Positions 18,489 to 27,146 of a stretch of DNA of 64,000 nucleotides are shown piece by piece. The position numbers and the translations under genes were made by a program. The stretch comes from Oleispira sp036960605 (GTDB taxonomy: Bacteria; Pseudomonadota; Gammaproteobacteria; Pseudomonadales; Oceanobacteraceae): NCBI GenBank assembly GCA_036960605.1, contig JBALXI010000015.1, positions 31,303-95,302 of the forward strand, written 5' to 3'. The notes below the pieces were generated by a model that saw nothing but the letters and a program-made list of their open reading frames with translations, had not been told where the DNA came from and made no database searches. How positions within the stretch are numbered: position 1 is the first letter of the stretch; each line of letters starts with the position of its first letter.

Positions 18489-19247
18489 GAACAGCAGGTT
18501 CCTTTATTAGATCTGAAAAATGTCGTGAAGCAGGTAAAAACGGGCTCAGATGATTTAACCATTCTGCAAGGGTTAGACCTCCAGATCAAGCACGGGGAAA
18601 GTATTGCCATTGTAGGCGCCTCGGGTAGTGGTAAATCAACGTTATTGGGGATTATGGCCGGTCTGGATCAGGCAACGTCTGGTGAGGTTTGGCTTAATGG
18701 TCAGCCGCTGCACAATCTGGATGAAGACCAGCGAGCCGCTGTGCGCGCAGAAGGGGTTGGCTTCGTTTTTCAAAACTTTCAGTTATTACCTGCGTTGACG
18801 GCACTAGAGAATGTACGCTTACCGTTAGAAATGACACAGCGTTACTCACTCAAAGAATGCCAAGCATTAGCCCAGCAGTGGTTAGATAAAGTCGGCTTGG
18901 GTCATCGCCTTAAGCATTATCCTACTCAGTTATCTGGCGGTGAGCAGCAACGAGTCGCCATTGCGCGTGCTTTTGCTTGCCAGCCGTCGGTCTTATTCGC
19001 CGATGAGCCCACCGGGAATCTAGATCGCAAGACAGGGAAGCAGATCATTGATTTGTTATTTGAATTGAATCAAAGCCATCAGACCAGCTTAATTTTAGTG
19101 ACTCATGATGAACATCTAGCCCAGCGTTGTCAGCGCAGTATCCATATCGATGAAGGTTTGATTATTGACGAGGGTATTGAAGGCGATGTTGATGTTAAGA
19201 ATAATGGAGCTGAGGATGAACCGCAGGAGGCCGTTCATGCAGACTAA
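18468..19247 (+). CDS. ybbA: ABC transporter ATP-binding protein YbbA
   Basis: 259 residues from ATG 18468 (a TTG three bases earlier is less likely). Walker A GASGSGKST, Q-loop FVFQNFQLLP, signature LSGGEQQRVAIARA, Walker B VLFADEPTGNLD and H-loop VTHDEHLAQR are all present; this is the LolD/MacB-type subgroup. It pairs with the YbbP permease downstream; the function of YbbAP in lipoprotein or lipid-linked export is not settled. A C-terminal acidic tail (after about 235) is longer than usual. Stop 19247 overlaps the ybbP start by 11 bp, indicating coupled translation. Confidence 0.92.
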   Translation: MNTKIEHEQQVPLLDLKNVVKQVKTGSDDLTILQGLDLQIKHGESIAIVGASGSGKSTLLGIMAGLDQATSGEVWLNGQPLHNLDEDQRAAVRAEGVGFVFQNFQLLPALTALENVRLPLEMTQRYSLKECQALAQQWLDKVGLGHRLKHYPTQLSGGEQQRVAIARAFACQPSVLFADEPTGNLDRKTGKQIIDLLFELNQSHQTSLILVTHDEHLAQRCQRSIHIDEGLIIDEGIEGDVDVKNNGAEDEPQEAVHAD

Positions 19248-21735
19248 AGGAACCCACCTGTTATTGCTCAGTTTTAGGCTGTTAATGGCTGAGATCCGCG
19301 CAGGAAAAATGACCATCATTATGCTGGCACTGATTCTAGCAGTGAGCTCAGCCACCATCATCAGTGTTTTTAGTCAGCGCTTAGATAGTGCCATGCTGAA
19401 TAAAAGCAGCGAGTTATTGGGGGCAGATTTACGCCTACTGTCGCGTGAGGAAATCACCCCAGATTGGTATCAGCAAGCGCAAACCTTAGGCCTTAAAACA
19501 ACAACGACTTTGGAATTCCCCAGCGTGGTGCTGTTGGGCGAAGAGATGGCTTTAGCGGCGGTCAAAGCGGTAGCTCAAGGCTATCCGCTAAAAGGGCAGC
19601 TGGCGAGTAAGAAAAATTCCGCGCTAAAGCAAGGCCCCGCCCTTGGCAAAGTATGGTTAGAGCCACGTTTATTCGCCTTGTTAAACGCTCAACTGGGTGA
19701 TGTGATTGAAGTCGGTGCCATTACGTTAGAAGTGACTGCTGCGCTTATTAATGAAAGCGATCGAGCAGGCAATTTTTACAGTCTATCACCGCGCTTAATG
19801 ATGAACTTGCAAGACATAGCCGCGGCGAAACTCGTGCAGCCAGGCAGCCGTGTTAGCTGGCGCATGTTGGTGGCGGGAGAAGGCTTAGCATTAGAAAAAT
19901 TAAAACAGGATTTAAAACCGTTATTGGCTAGTCATCAAAGTTTTGAATCGCTAACTGATAATAATCAGGCATTGGCCGCATCACTTTCTAAAGCGCGCAG
20001 CTATTTATCACTGGCAGCGATGTTGGCTATTATTCTTGCCGGTATTGCGATTGCTATGGCAGCGCAAGATTATGCCCGACAGCACTTTGATAGCAGTGCG
20101 TTATTACGAACCTTAGGTGCGAGTCGACGTTATGTGACGCGCTTGTATCTATATCAGTTAATGTACTTAGCTCTTTTTACCAGTCTAATCGGCTTGATGT
20201 TGGGATATGTCGGTCAGGAAGTCTTAACTCAACTATTAGCCTCGGCCTTTAATCAAGGAAGTGCTGATGCAAGCTTGCCTAATGCTGGCTACTCAGCTTG
20301 GTTTATTGCCAGTTTAACCGCGCCGATTACGTTAATGGGTTTTGCTTTGCCTCCTCTATTACGATTGGGGCGAGTATCCCCGTTACGCGTATTACGCCGT
20401 GAATTAGAGCCTATGGCATGGAATAGCTGGGCTATTTACGGCTTAGGTTTAGCAATGATGGCATTGTTAAATTACTGGTTTAGTCAAAATTTTACTATGA
20501 CTTTGATTATCATAGTGGGTGGTTTTGTTATTTTATTAGCACTGCTATTTATGCTGCAGTTTTTGCTTTTTAGTGCGGATAAATTGATACCCAAAGCAAA
20601 GCTGTCAATGAGCCTACGCTTTGCTTGGCAGCAGATTAATCGTGATCGTTATCGCACATCCATCCAAGTATTAGCCTTCTCATTAACCTTAATGGTGATG
20701 CTGATTATCGCCATTGTGCGTAATGATTTGTTGCAGGATTGGCAAAAAAACTTACCTCAAGACAGCGCCAATTTCTTTGCCATGAATATTCAAAGCTATC
20801 AGGTCGAGGATTATCAACAAGACTTAGAAAGTGCCGGTTTTACTATTTCAACCGCTTTCCCTATGGTGCCTGGGCGTTTAACGGTGATTAATGAGGTCGT
20901 CGTTAAAGATGATCTTGAGTATTCACAAGATCCAGCGCTGCAGCGTGACTTAGTTCTTAGCGGTGGTAACGAATTACCGTTGGGTAATATCATTACTGAG
21001 GGGCATTGGTTTACTGAAAACGCTATGGCCGAGGTCTCTGTCGCGCAAAGCCTGGCGAAGCGTTTACGGCTTAATATCGGCGACCAGTTGGTTTTTGATG
21101 TGGCTGGACAAGCAGTCAATGCCCGACTTAGTAGTCTGAGAAAAGTCGATTGGGGCAGTATGAAACCCAACTTCTATATACTATTTTCAGCGGATTTAGT
21201 GGCGCAACTACCGCTTAATTATTTAACCAGCTTTTATGTGCCGGAAGAAAATAACAATCGGCTGACGCAAATAATACGAGATTATCCAGGCATTACCTTG
21301 CTCGATATGAGCCAGGTATTGATACAGGTGCAGAGTCTATTAGGGCAGGTTACTTTGGCCGTTGAGTACTTATTAATATTGGTATTGCTTGCAGGAATCT
21401 TAGTCTTAATCGCTGCCTTACATTCAAGTCTGGATGATCGTTTACAACAAGGTGCTGTACTAAGAACACTCGGTGCAAAGCGGCAGCAGTTACAGTTAAT
21501 GCAATGGTTTGAGTTCCTATTATTAGGGGCTTTGGCGGGTATTATCGCCGTTGCGGGGGCTGAGGTTATTTGCTGGATTTTATATCAGAAGTTATTCGAA
21601 TTAGAATACTCTTGGCATTTTAGTTATTGGTTTTGGTTACCTGCACTGTCGGCTATTTTGATTTCGGCATTAGCGAATCGAAATTTAAAGCAGGTGATCC
21701 AACAACCTCCACTGGTTATTTTAAGAAAGCTATAG
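19237..21735 (+). CDS. ybbP: ABC transporter permease YbbP (FtsX-like)
   Basis: 832 residues. The start ATG 19237 has AGGAGG six bases upstream (19225-19230), and gives MQTKGTHLLLLSFRLLMAE; an apparent upstream extension to 19165 lies entirely inside ybbA and is rejected. TM1 (IIMLALILAVSSATIISVF), a large periplasmic domain, then two FtsX-type permease bundles (around 270-400 and 735-825) with the repeated signature LLRTLGASRRYVTRLYL and VLRTLGAKRQQLQLMQ. Inner-membrane partner of YbbA, mechanotransmission type, extracting or moving hydrophobic cargo using ATP. It overlaps ybbA and is the last gene of this operon; the CobW gene follows after 49 bp. Confidence 0.92.
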   Translation: MQTKGTHLLLLSFRLLMAEIRAGKMTIIMLALILAVSSATIISVFSQRLDSAMLNKSSELLGADLRLLSREEITPDWYQQAQTLGLKTTTTLEFPSVVLLGEEMALAAVKAVAQGYPLKGQLASKKNSALKQGPALGKVWLEPRLFALLNAQLGDVIEVGAITLEVTAALINESDRAGNFYSLSPRLMMNLQDIAAAKLVQPGSRVSWRMLVAGEGLALEKLKQDLKPLLASHQSFESLTDNNQALAASLSKARSYLSLAAMLAIILAGIAIAMAAQDYARQHFDSSALLRTLGASRRYVTRLYLYQLMYLALFTSLIGLMLGYVGQEVLTQLLASAFNQGSADASLPNAGYSAWFIASLTAPITLMGFALPPLLRLGRVSPLRVLRRELEPMAWNSWAIYGLGLAMMALLNYWFSQNFTMTLIIIVGGFVILLALLFMLQFLLFSADKLIPKAKLSMSLRFAWQQINRDRYRTSIQVLAFSLTLMVMLIIAIVRNDLLQDWQKNLPQDSANFFAMNIQSYQVEDYQQDLESAGFTISTAFPMVPGRLTVINEVVVKDDLEYSQDPALQRDLVLSGGNELPLGNIITEGHWFTENAMAEVSVAQSLAKRLRLNIGDQLVFDVAGQAVNARLSSLRKVDWGSMKPNFYILFSADLVAQLPLNYLTSFYVPEENNNRLTQIIRDYPGITLLDMSQVLIQVQSLLGQVTLAVEYLLILVLLAGILVLIAALHSSLDDRLQQGAVLRTLGAKRQQLQLMQWFEFLLLGALAGIIAVAGAEVICWILYQKLFELEYSWHFSYWFWLPALSAILISALANRNLKQVIQQPPLVILRKL

Positions 21736-21784
21736 CAAACGGATCCGAAGACGTTAGCAACGATAAAAATATTTTGAGAAATGA

Positions 21785-22792
21785 ATGACAAAAAAAATTA
21801 CCATCAACATCATCATGGGTTTTTTAGGCGTGGGTAAAACAACGTCGATATTGGATTTATTGAAGAAAAAACCAGCTGATGAAAAGTGGGCGGTACTGGT
21901 TAATGAGTTCGGCGAAGTCGGTATTGACGGTGCAATCTTGTCGGCTGAATCAGGCATGATCGTCAGTGAGGTACCGGGCGGTTGTTTGTGCTGTGTATCG
22001 GGCATTCCCTTTCAAGTGGCTCTTGCAAACCTGATTGCGCAGCAAAAGCCTGACCGAATATTAATTGAACCCACAGGATTAGGGCATCCGAAAAATTTAA
22101 TTCGCAGCCTAACGTCAAAAGAATACCTTCAGCATATCGAGTTAAAGGCAGCCATTTGCTTAATCGACCCAAGGCAATTACAAGATCCTCGTTATCAGCA
22201 GCATGAAACGTTTAATGACCAGTGTTACTTAGCGGATGTATTGGTAGCGAATAAAACAGATAAATGTAATGAGCAAGACAAAGAAAATTTTCATCAATTT
22301 GCTAAAGCAATACGGCCTATAAAGAACGCTTTAGGCTGGATAGAAAATGGCGAATTAGAACTCGCTTGGCTTGATTTAGAGCGAGATGAGCATCGACAAG
22401 TTTTAGGTTTAAGTTCAGGTCATCACCATCATCATTCGACTGATGAAAAAGATGAAGGCTTAAAGCTTGTAAGCTTAGCAGTGGGACAAGATTACCAAGC
22501 CTTTGAAAATCAAGGTATGGGTTATTATTCGTTAGGTTGGCTATTGGCTGAGGACCAGGTTTTTGATCATAGGGCTTTAACTCAGTGGTTAATGCTGCTG
22601 GATGTAGAGCGAGTTAAAGGCTTGCTGATTACCGACCAAGGCATGCGAGTAATGAACTTAAAGAATCAAGTTTTCACTGAAATGCCAACCCGTATATTGC
22701 AACAGAGCCGAATTGAAATTATTGATAATAAGGAAATTAATAAAGAGGAAGTTGAAAGGGCATTATTAGCCTGTCGGCTACTTATAAAATAA
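21785..22792 (+). CDS. CobW/COG0523-family GTPase, probable metal chaperone
   Basis: 335 residues. Walker A GFLGVGKTT, the family zinc-binding GGCLCC (within VPGGCLCCVSG), Walker B/switch ILIEPTGLGHPK and base-recognition NKTD are visible; a metal-binding His run GHHHHHS occurs near residue 214. CobW C-terminal domain follows. COG0523 proteins deliver Zn or Co to enzymes, often under zinc limitation, but no Zur box was identified here. ATG 21785 lies 49 bp after ybbP. The following porin gene is 102 bp away and might share regulation. Which metal is delivered cannot be told. Confidence 0.88.
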   Translation: MTKKITINIIMGFLGVGKTTSILDLLKKKPADEKWAVLVNEFGEVGIDGAILSAESGMIVSEVPGGCLCCVSGIPFQVALANLIAQQKPDRILIEPTGLGHPKNLIRSLTSKEYLQHIELKAAICLIDPRQLQDPRYQQHETFNDQCYLADVLVANKTDKCNEQDKENFHQFAKAIRPIKNALGWIENGELELAWLDLERDEHRQVLGLSSGHHHHHSTDEKDEGLKLVSLAVGQDYQAFENQGMGYYSLGWLLAEDQVFDHRALTQWLMLLDVERVKGLLITDQGMRVMNLKNQVFTEMPTRILQQSRIEIIDNKEINKEEVERALLACRLLIK

Positions 22793-22840
22793 ATGAATAT
22801 TGAAAATTGATTTTAGATTAATCATTTATATAGCGGGAAT

Positions 22841-22856
22841 GAAGACTAATGTCTTC
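22841..22856. promoter_or_regulatory. Short palindrome upstream of the porin gene
   Basis: GAAGAC-TAAT-GTCTTC is a 6-bp perfect inverted repeat 38 bases before the porin start. It has no T-run and so is not a terminator; it may be a regulator site or mRNA hairpin. Low confidence. Confidence 0.25.
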
Positions 22857-22894
22857 TACGCTTGAACTATCAGCCTTAGTTTGAGTATAAAAAA

Positions 22895-23974
22895 ATGAAA
22901 AAATCTATTGCGAAAATTATTCCTTTAATCGTCTCTAGCCTCATTGTTTCAGCGCCAGTAACTGCCGATGTAGCAGCGGACTTAAAACGACTTGAGCAGG
23001 AAATAGAGCAGATACGCAAGCAAGAGGGTATTAGTGAAAATCCTAGTAAATTGAATCTTTATGGCACGTTCCGTCCTGTTCTTACTATAGAAGACGACGG
23101 TAATGATACTGCATCGGATTTACGTGATGGATTATCACGTTTTGGGTTAGCGGGAAGTACCCCAGTGATGGGATCGGGTAAAGCGTTTTTCCGCGGTGAG
23201 TGGAATGTGAGATTAGCCGATGGCGGTCAAATTGACGGAACTTCAGCAGGAGCCCGTAAAGCCTTTGTGGGTCTAGAAGGTATCTTTGGACGAGTCGTAC
23301 TCGGTAAGCAGAGACCACCACATTATAATTTGATTGCTGAACATGTTGATATTTTTAACCATGCCTCAAGTCCCTATGCGTATGACAATGTAGGGCCTTT
23401 CTTTGTTGATAATATGACAAGCTATTCATACAAGCGGAAAGGGCTCACAGTCGAGGCTGCATTTCGCTCGGATGGGGCGAGTGGGAAAGATAATGAGGAT
23501 TTAGTGAATGCTGGCGTTAGTATGACGACGAATGGTATGTATTTTTCAGCGGCGTATTTAAAGTTAACAAGTCCAAGTACAGGGGCTGGTGGACCCAATG
23601 AAGAAGGCGCAGAAACAGAAAACTTGGCAGTAGCGAGCTATGTTAATTTGGATAAATTGTATCTCGCAGCGGCTTTTCAAGCCGTTACTCAAACTCCTGA
23701 AGTGGGTAGTGATGTCGATGTGACGACCTTGGATGTATCCGCTGCCTATGCCTTGCCTGACCGCTATAAAGTTAAAGCCGGTATCTTTCTATACGATGAT
23801 GGTATTTCTGGTGCGACAAGTAACAAAAATCAAGGAATTAACTTAACCCTTGAAAAACAGCTCGCAGATAATGTTCGAGTACACGTAGAGTACTTAACCA
23901 AAGACGTTGATGAGGGGGATGCAGTGAGCGCGCTATCTTTTGGTATGCGTTATGATTTTGATGCTGACCTGTAG
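22895..23974 (+). CDS. Outer-membrane porin with N-terminal coiled coil
   Basis: 359 residues. Signal peptide MKKSIAKIIPLIVSSLIVSAPVTA, a heptad-like stretch (VAADLKRLEQEIEQIRKQEG, about 26-45) that may trimerise, then a beta-barrel with alternating strands (LNLYGTFRPVLTIE; LSRFGLAGSTPVMGSGKAFFRGEW; RKAFVGLEGIFGRVVLGKQ) and the terminal strand ending SFGMRYDFDADL. The general porin pattern GLxGxFGxxxxGxQ is present. Solute not predictable. The mature C-terminus ends in Leu rather than Phe, which is slightly unusual for a barrel signal. Followed 14 bp later by a solute-binding protein, so possibly one operon. Confidence 0.88.
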   Translation: MKKSIAKIIPLIVSSLIVSAPVTADVAADLKRLEQEIEQIRKQEGISENPSKLNLYGTFRPVLTIEDDGNDTASDLRDGLSRFGLAGSTPVMGSGKAFFRGEWNVRLADGGQIDGTSAGARKAFVGLEGIFGRVVLGKQRPPHYNLIAEHVDIFNHASSPYAYDNVGPFFVDNMTSYSYKRKGLTVEAAFRSDGASGKDNEDLVNAGVSMTTNGMYFSAAYLKLTSPSTGAGGPNEEGAETENLAVASYVNLDKLYLAAAFQAVTQTPEVGSDVDVTTLDVSAAYALPDRYKVKAGIFLYDDGISGATSNKNQGINLTLEKQLADNVRVHVEYLTKDVDEGDAVSALSFGMRYDFDADL

Positions 23975-23988
23975 CGCGAGGAGTCAAT

Positions 23989-24771
23989 ATGAAGACCTAT
24001 AGCATCATTGTAAAAAAGAGTGTGATGAAACTATTAACCAGCGTGCTAATGGTGCTTTGCGCTCATTCATCTTGGGCTATATCGGTGGTAGGTGATGATG
24101 CTTACCCCCCTTATTCATTTAAAGAAAAGGGCAAGGTAACGGGTATTTATACCGATATCATTCGGCAAGCTCTGGCTAATATGAAAGACACTTCAAGCAT
24201 TGTGGCGATGCCTTGGAAGCGAGGGTTGAGTGGATTAGAGAATAAAACCATCGATTCATTGTTCCCGCCTTATTATCGCCCTGAGCAGCGACCTTATATG
24301 AGCTACTCAACCGATATTCTTAATGAAACCTTGGTTATTTTTTGCAATTCTAAAGTCTCTGCTCGTTTGAGTAGTTTTCCTGACGATTATAAAGGCATTA
24401 GTTTGGGTAAAAATGCTGGTTTTGCACCAGGTGCAGCCGTTGAAGAGGCGGTTAAGAATAAAGTTATTAAACTGTATGAAGCCAAAGGGATGACTGCAAA
24501 CTTAAAAAAATTAATCAGTAATCGGATTAATTGTTATGTGAACGATCGCCTTTCGATTTTATATGAACTTAAGAAAATGGCAGGGCGTGGAGAATATGAC
24601 GGCAGTAGTATTGTAGAAACCCATGTATTAGGTATCGAAAAAGGTTATTTAGCAATTCATAAAGATGCAGGTGCTGAAGCTAAAGGATTTATAGATAATT
24701 TCAATCGTGAGATTGAAGGGATGAAATCATCAGGAAAAATTGATGAAATTATCGCCAAGTATACCCAATAA
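23989..24771 (+). CDS. Family-3-like periplasmic solute-binding protein
   Basis: 260 residues; signal peptide ends near ...LCAHSSWA (about 30), with a first Met giving an extended n-region; AGGAG precedes ATG 23989. The mature domain starts ISVVGDDAYPPYSFKEKGKVTGIYTDIIRQAL, a classic SBP_bac_3 opening, and continues with the amino-acid binding fold. No permease or ATPase is adjacent, so it may serve a transporter elsewhere or act as a sensor input, as orphan family-3 proteins often do. Co-transcription with the porin upstream is likely (14 bp gap). Substrate unknown. Confidence 0.85.
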   Translation: MKTYSIIVKKSVMKLLTSVLMVLCAHSSWAISVVGDDAYPPYSFKEKGKVTGIYTDIIRQALANMKDTSSIVAMPWKRGLSGLENKTIDSLFPPYYRPEQRPYMSYSTDILNETLVIFCNSKVSARLSSFPDDYKGISLGKNAGFAPGAAVEEAVKNKVIKLYEAKGMTANLKKLISNRINCYVNDRLSILYELKKMAGRGEYDGSSIVETHVLGIEKGYLAIHKDAGAEAKGFIDNFNREIEGMKSSGKIDEIIAKYTQ

Positions 24772-24807
24772 TTAAATCGAGTTAGATTCCAAGTCGTCAA
24801 AAGACTC

Positions 24808-24842
24808 AATGCCTTTGTCCTAAAAAGATAGAGGCATTTTTG
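24808..24842 (+). terminator. Rho-independent terminator after the solute-binding protein gene
   Basis: Arms AATGCCT (24808-24814) and AGGCATT (24832-24838) flank a loop with further pairing, and are followed by a T-run. It separates the porin/solute-binding unit from phoB. Confidence 0.6.
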
Positions 24843-24884
24843 TATCTGTACGCTATTAATAAACAGGATAAAAAGGCTAGAAAA

Positions 24885-24902
24885 TATTCACAAAACTGTC
24901 AC
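24885..24902 (+). promoter_or_regulatory. Pho box upstream of phoB
   Basis: TATTCACAAAACTGTCAC has two PhoB half-sites at 11-bp spacing (TATTCAC and CTGTCAC) and matches about 12 of 18 positions of the consensus built on CTGTCAT; it lies 37 bases before the preferred phoB start. It implies autoregulation of phoB. A clean -10 box at the right distance was not identified. Confidence 0.6.
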
Positions 24903-24939
24903 ACTCTGTTGAATGAACTTTCGTACAATTGGAGCCGTT

Positions 24940-25644
24940 ATGGCTAGCCCTATTATATTAGTCGTAGAAGACGAGCAAGCGATTGCCGAAATGATTATGG
25001 CCAGCTTAGAAATGGCTGGTTTCCAAGTCAAACGAGCAGCTAATGGCCAAATTGCTTATCAAATGGTGCTTGATAAGGCCCCTGATTTGATACTGGCTGA
25101 CTGGATGATGCCGATGATGACAGGGCTAGAGCTGACAAAACGGCTTAAACGGGAGGAGAATACTGCGGAAATCCCTATTATTCTGTTAACGGCTAAATCG
25201 GATGAGAACGATAAGATCAATGGTTTCGATGCGGGGGTTGATGATTATGTGGTTAAGCCTTTTTCTCCACGTGAATTGATAGCACGTATAAAAGCGGTAT
25301 TACGTCGGGGTAATGCCGATATCGAAGGCAAGGGATTAAGTGCAGGGCAGCTAGTATTAGACCGTTCGGCGAAGAAAGCTAATGTTGCAGGCCATGATGT
25401 AAGTCTAGGCCCGATTGAGTTTCGTTTGTTAGAATTTTTCATGTTGCACCCTGATCGCGTATACTCCCGCGAACAATTGCTCGACCGAGTTTGGGGTGGC
25501 AATGTGTATGTTGAAGATAGAACCGTGGATGTCCATATACGTCGTTTACGCAAAAGTATTTCGATCTTGAATCATGAAGCTATGATTCAAACAGTCCGAG
25601 GCGCAGGGTATCGCTTTTCGGCTGCAGATTTTAAAGCAGAGTAG
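24940..25644 (+). CDS. phoB: Phosphate regulon response regulator PhoB
   Basis: 234 residues from ATG 24940 (GGAG six bases upstream); a more upstream ATG 24913 lies between the Pho box and the ribosome site and is less likely. Receiver domain with VVEDEQAI, Asp in LADWMMPMMTG and Lys in VKPFSPREL; C-terminal winged helix ending TVRGAGYRFS. DWMMP is the typical PhoB phosphorylation signature. As PhoR's partner it activates the Pho genes under phosphate starvation, likely including the porin and pst genes next door. Followed by phoR after a 72 bp spacer holding tandem repeats. Confidence 0.95.
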   Translation: MASPIILVVEDEQAIAEMIMASLEMAGFQVKRAANGQIAYQMVLDKAPDLILADWMMPMMTGLELTKRLKREENTAEIPIILLTAKSDENDKINGFDAGVDDYVVKPFSPRELIARIKAVLRRGNADIEGKGLSAGQLVLDRSAKKANVAGHDVSLGPIEFRLLEFFMLHPDRVYSREQLLDRVWGGNVYVEDRTVDVHIRRLRKSISILNHEAMIQTVRGAGYRFSAADFKAE

Positions 25645-25685
25645 CTTTTAAACCAGAGTAGCTTTTAAACCAAAGTAGCTTCTGG
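25639..25685 (+). repeat. 17-bp tandem repeat at the phoB-phoR junction
   Basis: GAGTAGCTTTTAAACCA occurs at 25639-25655 and identically at 25656-25672, with a decayed third copy from 25673. The first copy includes the phoB stop codon, so the repeat begins inside the coding end and extends into the spacer before phoR. Presumably a replication-slippage product. Confidence 0.8.
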
Positions 25686-25716
25686 CCTTTATTAAACGTT
25701 GTAAGGATGTAGTATT

Positions 25717-27039
25717 TTGCAACAGATAGCTTGGCAGCGTGAGTTTTTACGCATTGTATTTATAGTTGCACTCGCAACGGCCGCAGGTATGTCTTTTGAT
25801 AAGCCCTTCTGGGGTGCAATGATCGGATTAGTCGTTTCTCAACTGCTTATGTTGAGACGGTTAAACGAGCTTTTTCGGTGGAGTAATAATCTAGGCCCAG
25901 CACCTCAAGATAGTGGTTTAGTCGGCTACAGTGCGGATGTTCTAATTCGCCGGGAGCGCGTTCTAAAGAAGAAGGTTACTCGACAAAAAAAGCAGCTTAA
26001 ACGCATTGCAGAAGGCATTGAGTCCTTACAAGATGGTGTGCTAATCGTCGATCAGAGTGGCTATATGAACGCCTTTAATCGTGCGTCCTGTCACCTACTC
26101 GGGTTAAGAGTTGATACCGATAAAGGTCAGCATATAACCAATTTAATACGTGCCCCGCGTTTTGTTAAGTACTTTGAAAAAGGTGATTATACTGACGTTA
26201 TTGAGCTAGAAAGCCCTCACCGTTTAAACCTAACAGTACAAATTCAAGTCACTCAATTTGGTATCGCCCAAAAAGTAATCATTGTTCGTGATGTGACCGA
26301 GCGTCAGCGTGTTGAGCAAATGCGTCAGAACTTTATTGGTGATGTCTCCCATGAATTACGCACCCCTTTGACGGTTATTAACGGTTATTTAGAAATGTTA
26401 ACCGATGCCGATATGAATCCAGGGATGACACGAGCCGTTCGACAAATGAGCGAACAAACTGAGCGCATGAAAAGTCTCGTTAATGATCTTCTGCACCTGT
26501 CAAAACTAGAAAGTAATAATGCCGGTATTGGTAGCGAATGGTTTGAATTTCAGCCTTTGTGCGCAGTGAGTGTCGATCAATTAAAAGCGTATACTCCGGT
26601 TTCTTTAACTGGCGAGAAATTCCCCGAAGCTGAAATTCATTGTGATTGCGCCTCTGATATTGAAATTTTAGGTTTTGCTGATGAGATCAATTCGGTATTA
26701 ATTAATCTTATAACCAATGCCATTAAATATGGGCGTAAAGAAGGCCATGCCGCGCAGGTTAGTATTAGCATTAATAAGCTGACTCAGGGTGTTGAGATTG
26801 CGGTGGCTGATAAGGGTGATGGCATAGCACCGAATCATTTAACGCATCTGACTGAGCGATTTTATCGAGTGGATGAATCTAGAGAGTCAACTATTGGCGG
26901 TTCTGGTTTAGGTTTAGCTATTGTCCGCCATGCCTTAGAGCATCACGATGCGTATTTGAAGATAGAATCTACACTTGGCCGTGGTAGTCGCTTCAGTTTT
27001 ATTATTCCTACTGAACGTATTCGTCACAAGAATAGTTAA
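25717..27039 (+). CDS. phoR: Phosphate regulon sensor kinase PhoR
   Basis: 440 residues from TTG 25717, the first possible start in frame after AAGGA; there is no ATG that would keep the N-terminus. It has hydrophobic segments at about 10-26 and 30-45, a PhoR-type linker (KKKVTRQKKQLKRIAEGIE), a PAS domain (SLQDGVLIVDQSGYMNAFN), HisKA with GDVSHELRTPLTV (His about 212), N-box NLITNAIKYG, and G-boxes DKGDGIAPNH and GGSGLGLAIV. Cognate kinase of PhoB, controlled by PstSCAB/PhoU. The TTG start may keep its level low. Immediately followed by a strong terminator. Confidence 0.93.
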   Translation: MQQIAWQREFLRIVFIVALATAAGMSFDKPFWGAMIGLVVSQLLMLRRLNELFRWSNNLGPAPQDSGLVGYSADVLIRRERVLKKKVTRQKKQLKRIAEGIESLQDGVLIVDQSGYMNAFNRASCHLLGLRVDTDKGQHITNLIRAPRFVKYFEKGDYTDVIELESPHRLNLTVQIQVTQFGIAQKVIIVRDVTERQRVEQMRQNFIGDVSHELRTPLTVINGYLEMLTDADMNPGMTRAVRQMSEQTERMKSLVNDLLHLSKLESNNAGIGSEWFEFQPLCAVSVDQLKAYTPVSLTGEKFPEAEIHCDCASDIEILGFADEINSVLINLITNAIKYGRKEGHAAQVSISINKLTQGVEIAVADKGDGIAPNHLTHLTERFYRVDESRESTIGGSGLGLAIVRHALEHHDAYLKIESTLGRGSRFSFIIPTERIRHKNS

Positions 27040-27078
27040 GTCAATAAAACCTCTAATGATCTTCAGGATTAAGACATA

Positions 27079-27113
27079 AAAAAGGGTCTCTATTATGAAT
27101 AGAGACCCTTTTT
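27079..27113. terminator. Strong bidirectional terminator between phoR and porin
   Basis: AAAAAGGGTCTCTATT (27079-27094) and its exact reverse complement AATAGAGACCCTTTTT (27098-27113), loop of three bases. A-run and T-run flank the 16-bp stem, so it should work for both phoR (plus) and the convergent porin (minus). Confidence 0.92.
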
Positions 27114-27146
27114 AGTGTTCATGATTTAGTACTTATAACGTCATTA

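Noticed and set aside
19165..19236. N-terminal extension of ybbP
   Set aside because: Lies inside ybbA; AGGAGG with ideal spacing marks ATG 19237.
22793..22894. Pho or Zur box before the first porin
   Set aside because: Only a short GAAGAC palindrome seen; no 11-bp CTGTCAT repeats or Zur-like dyad recognised.
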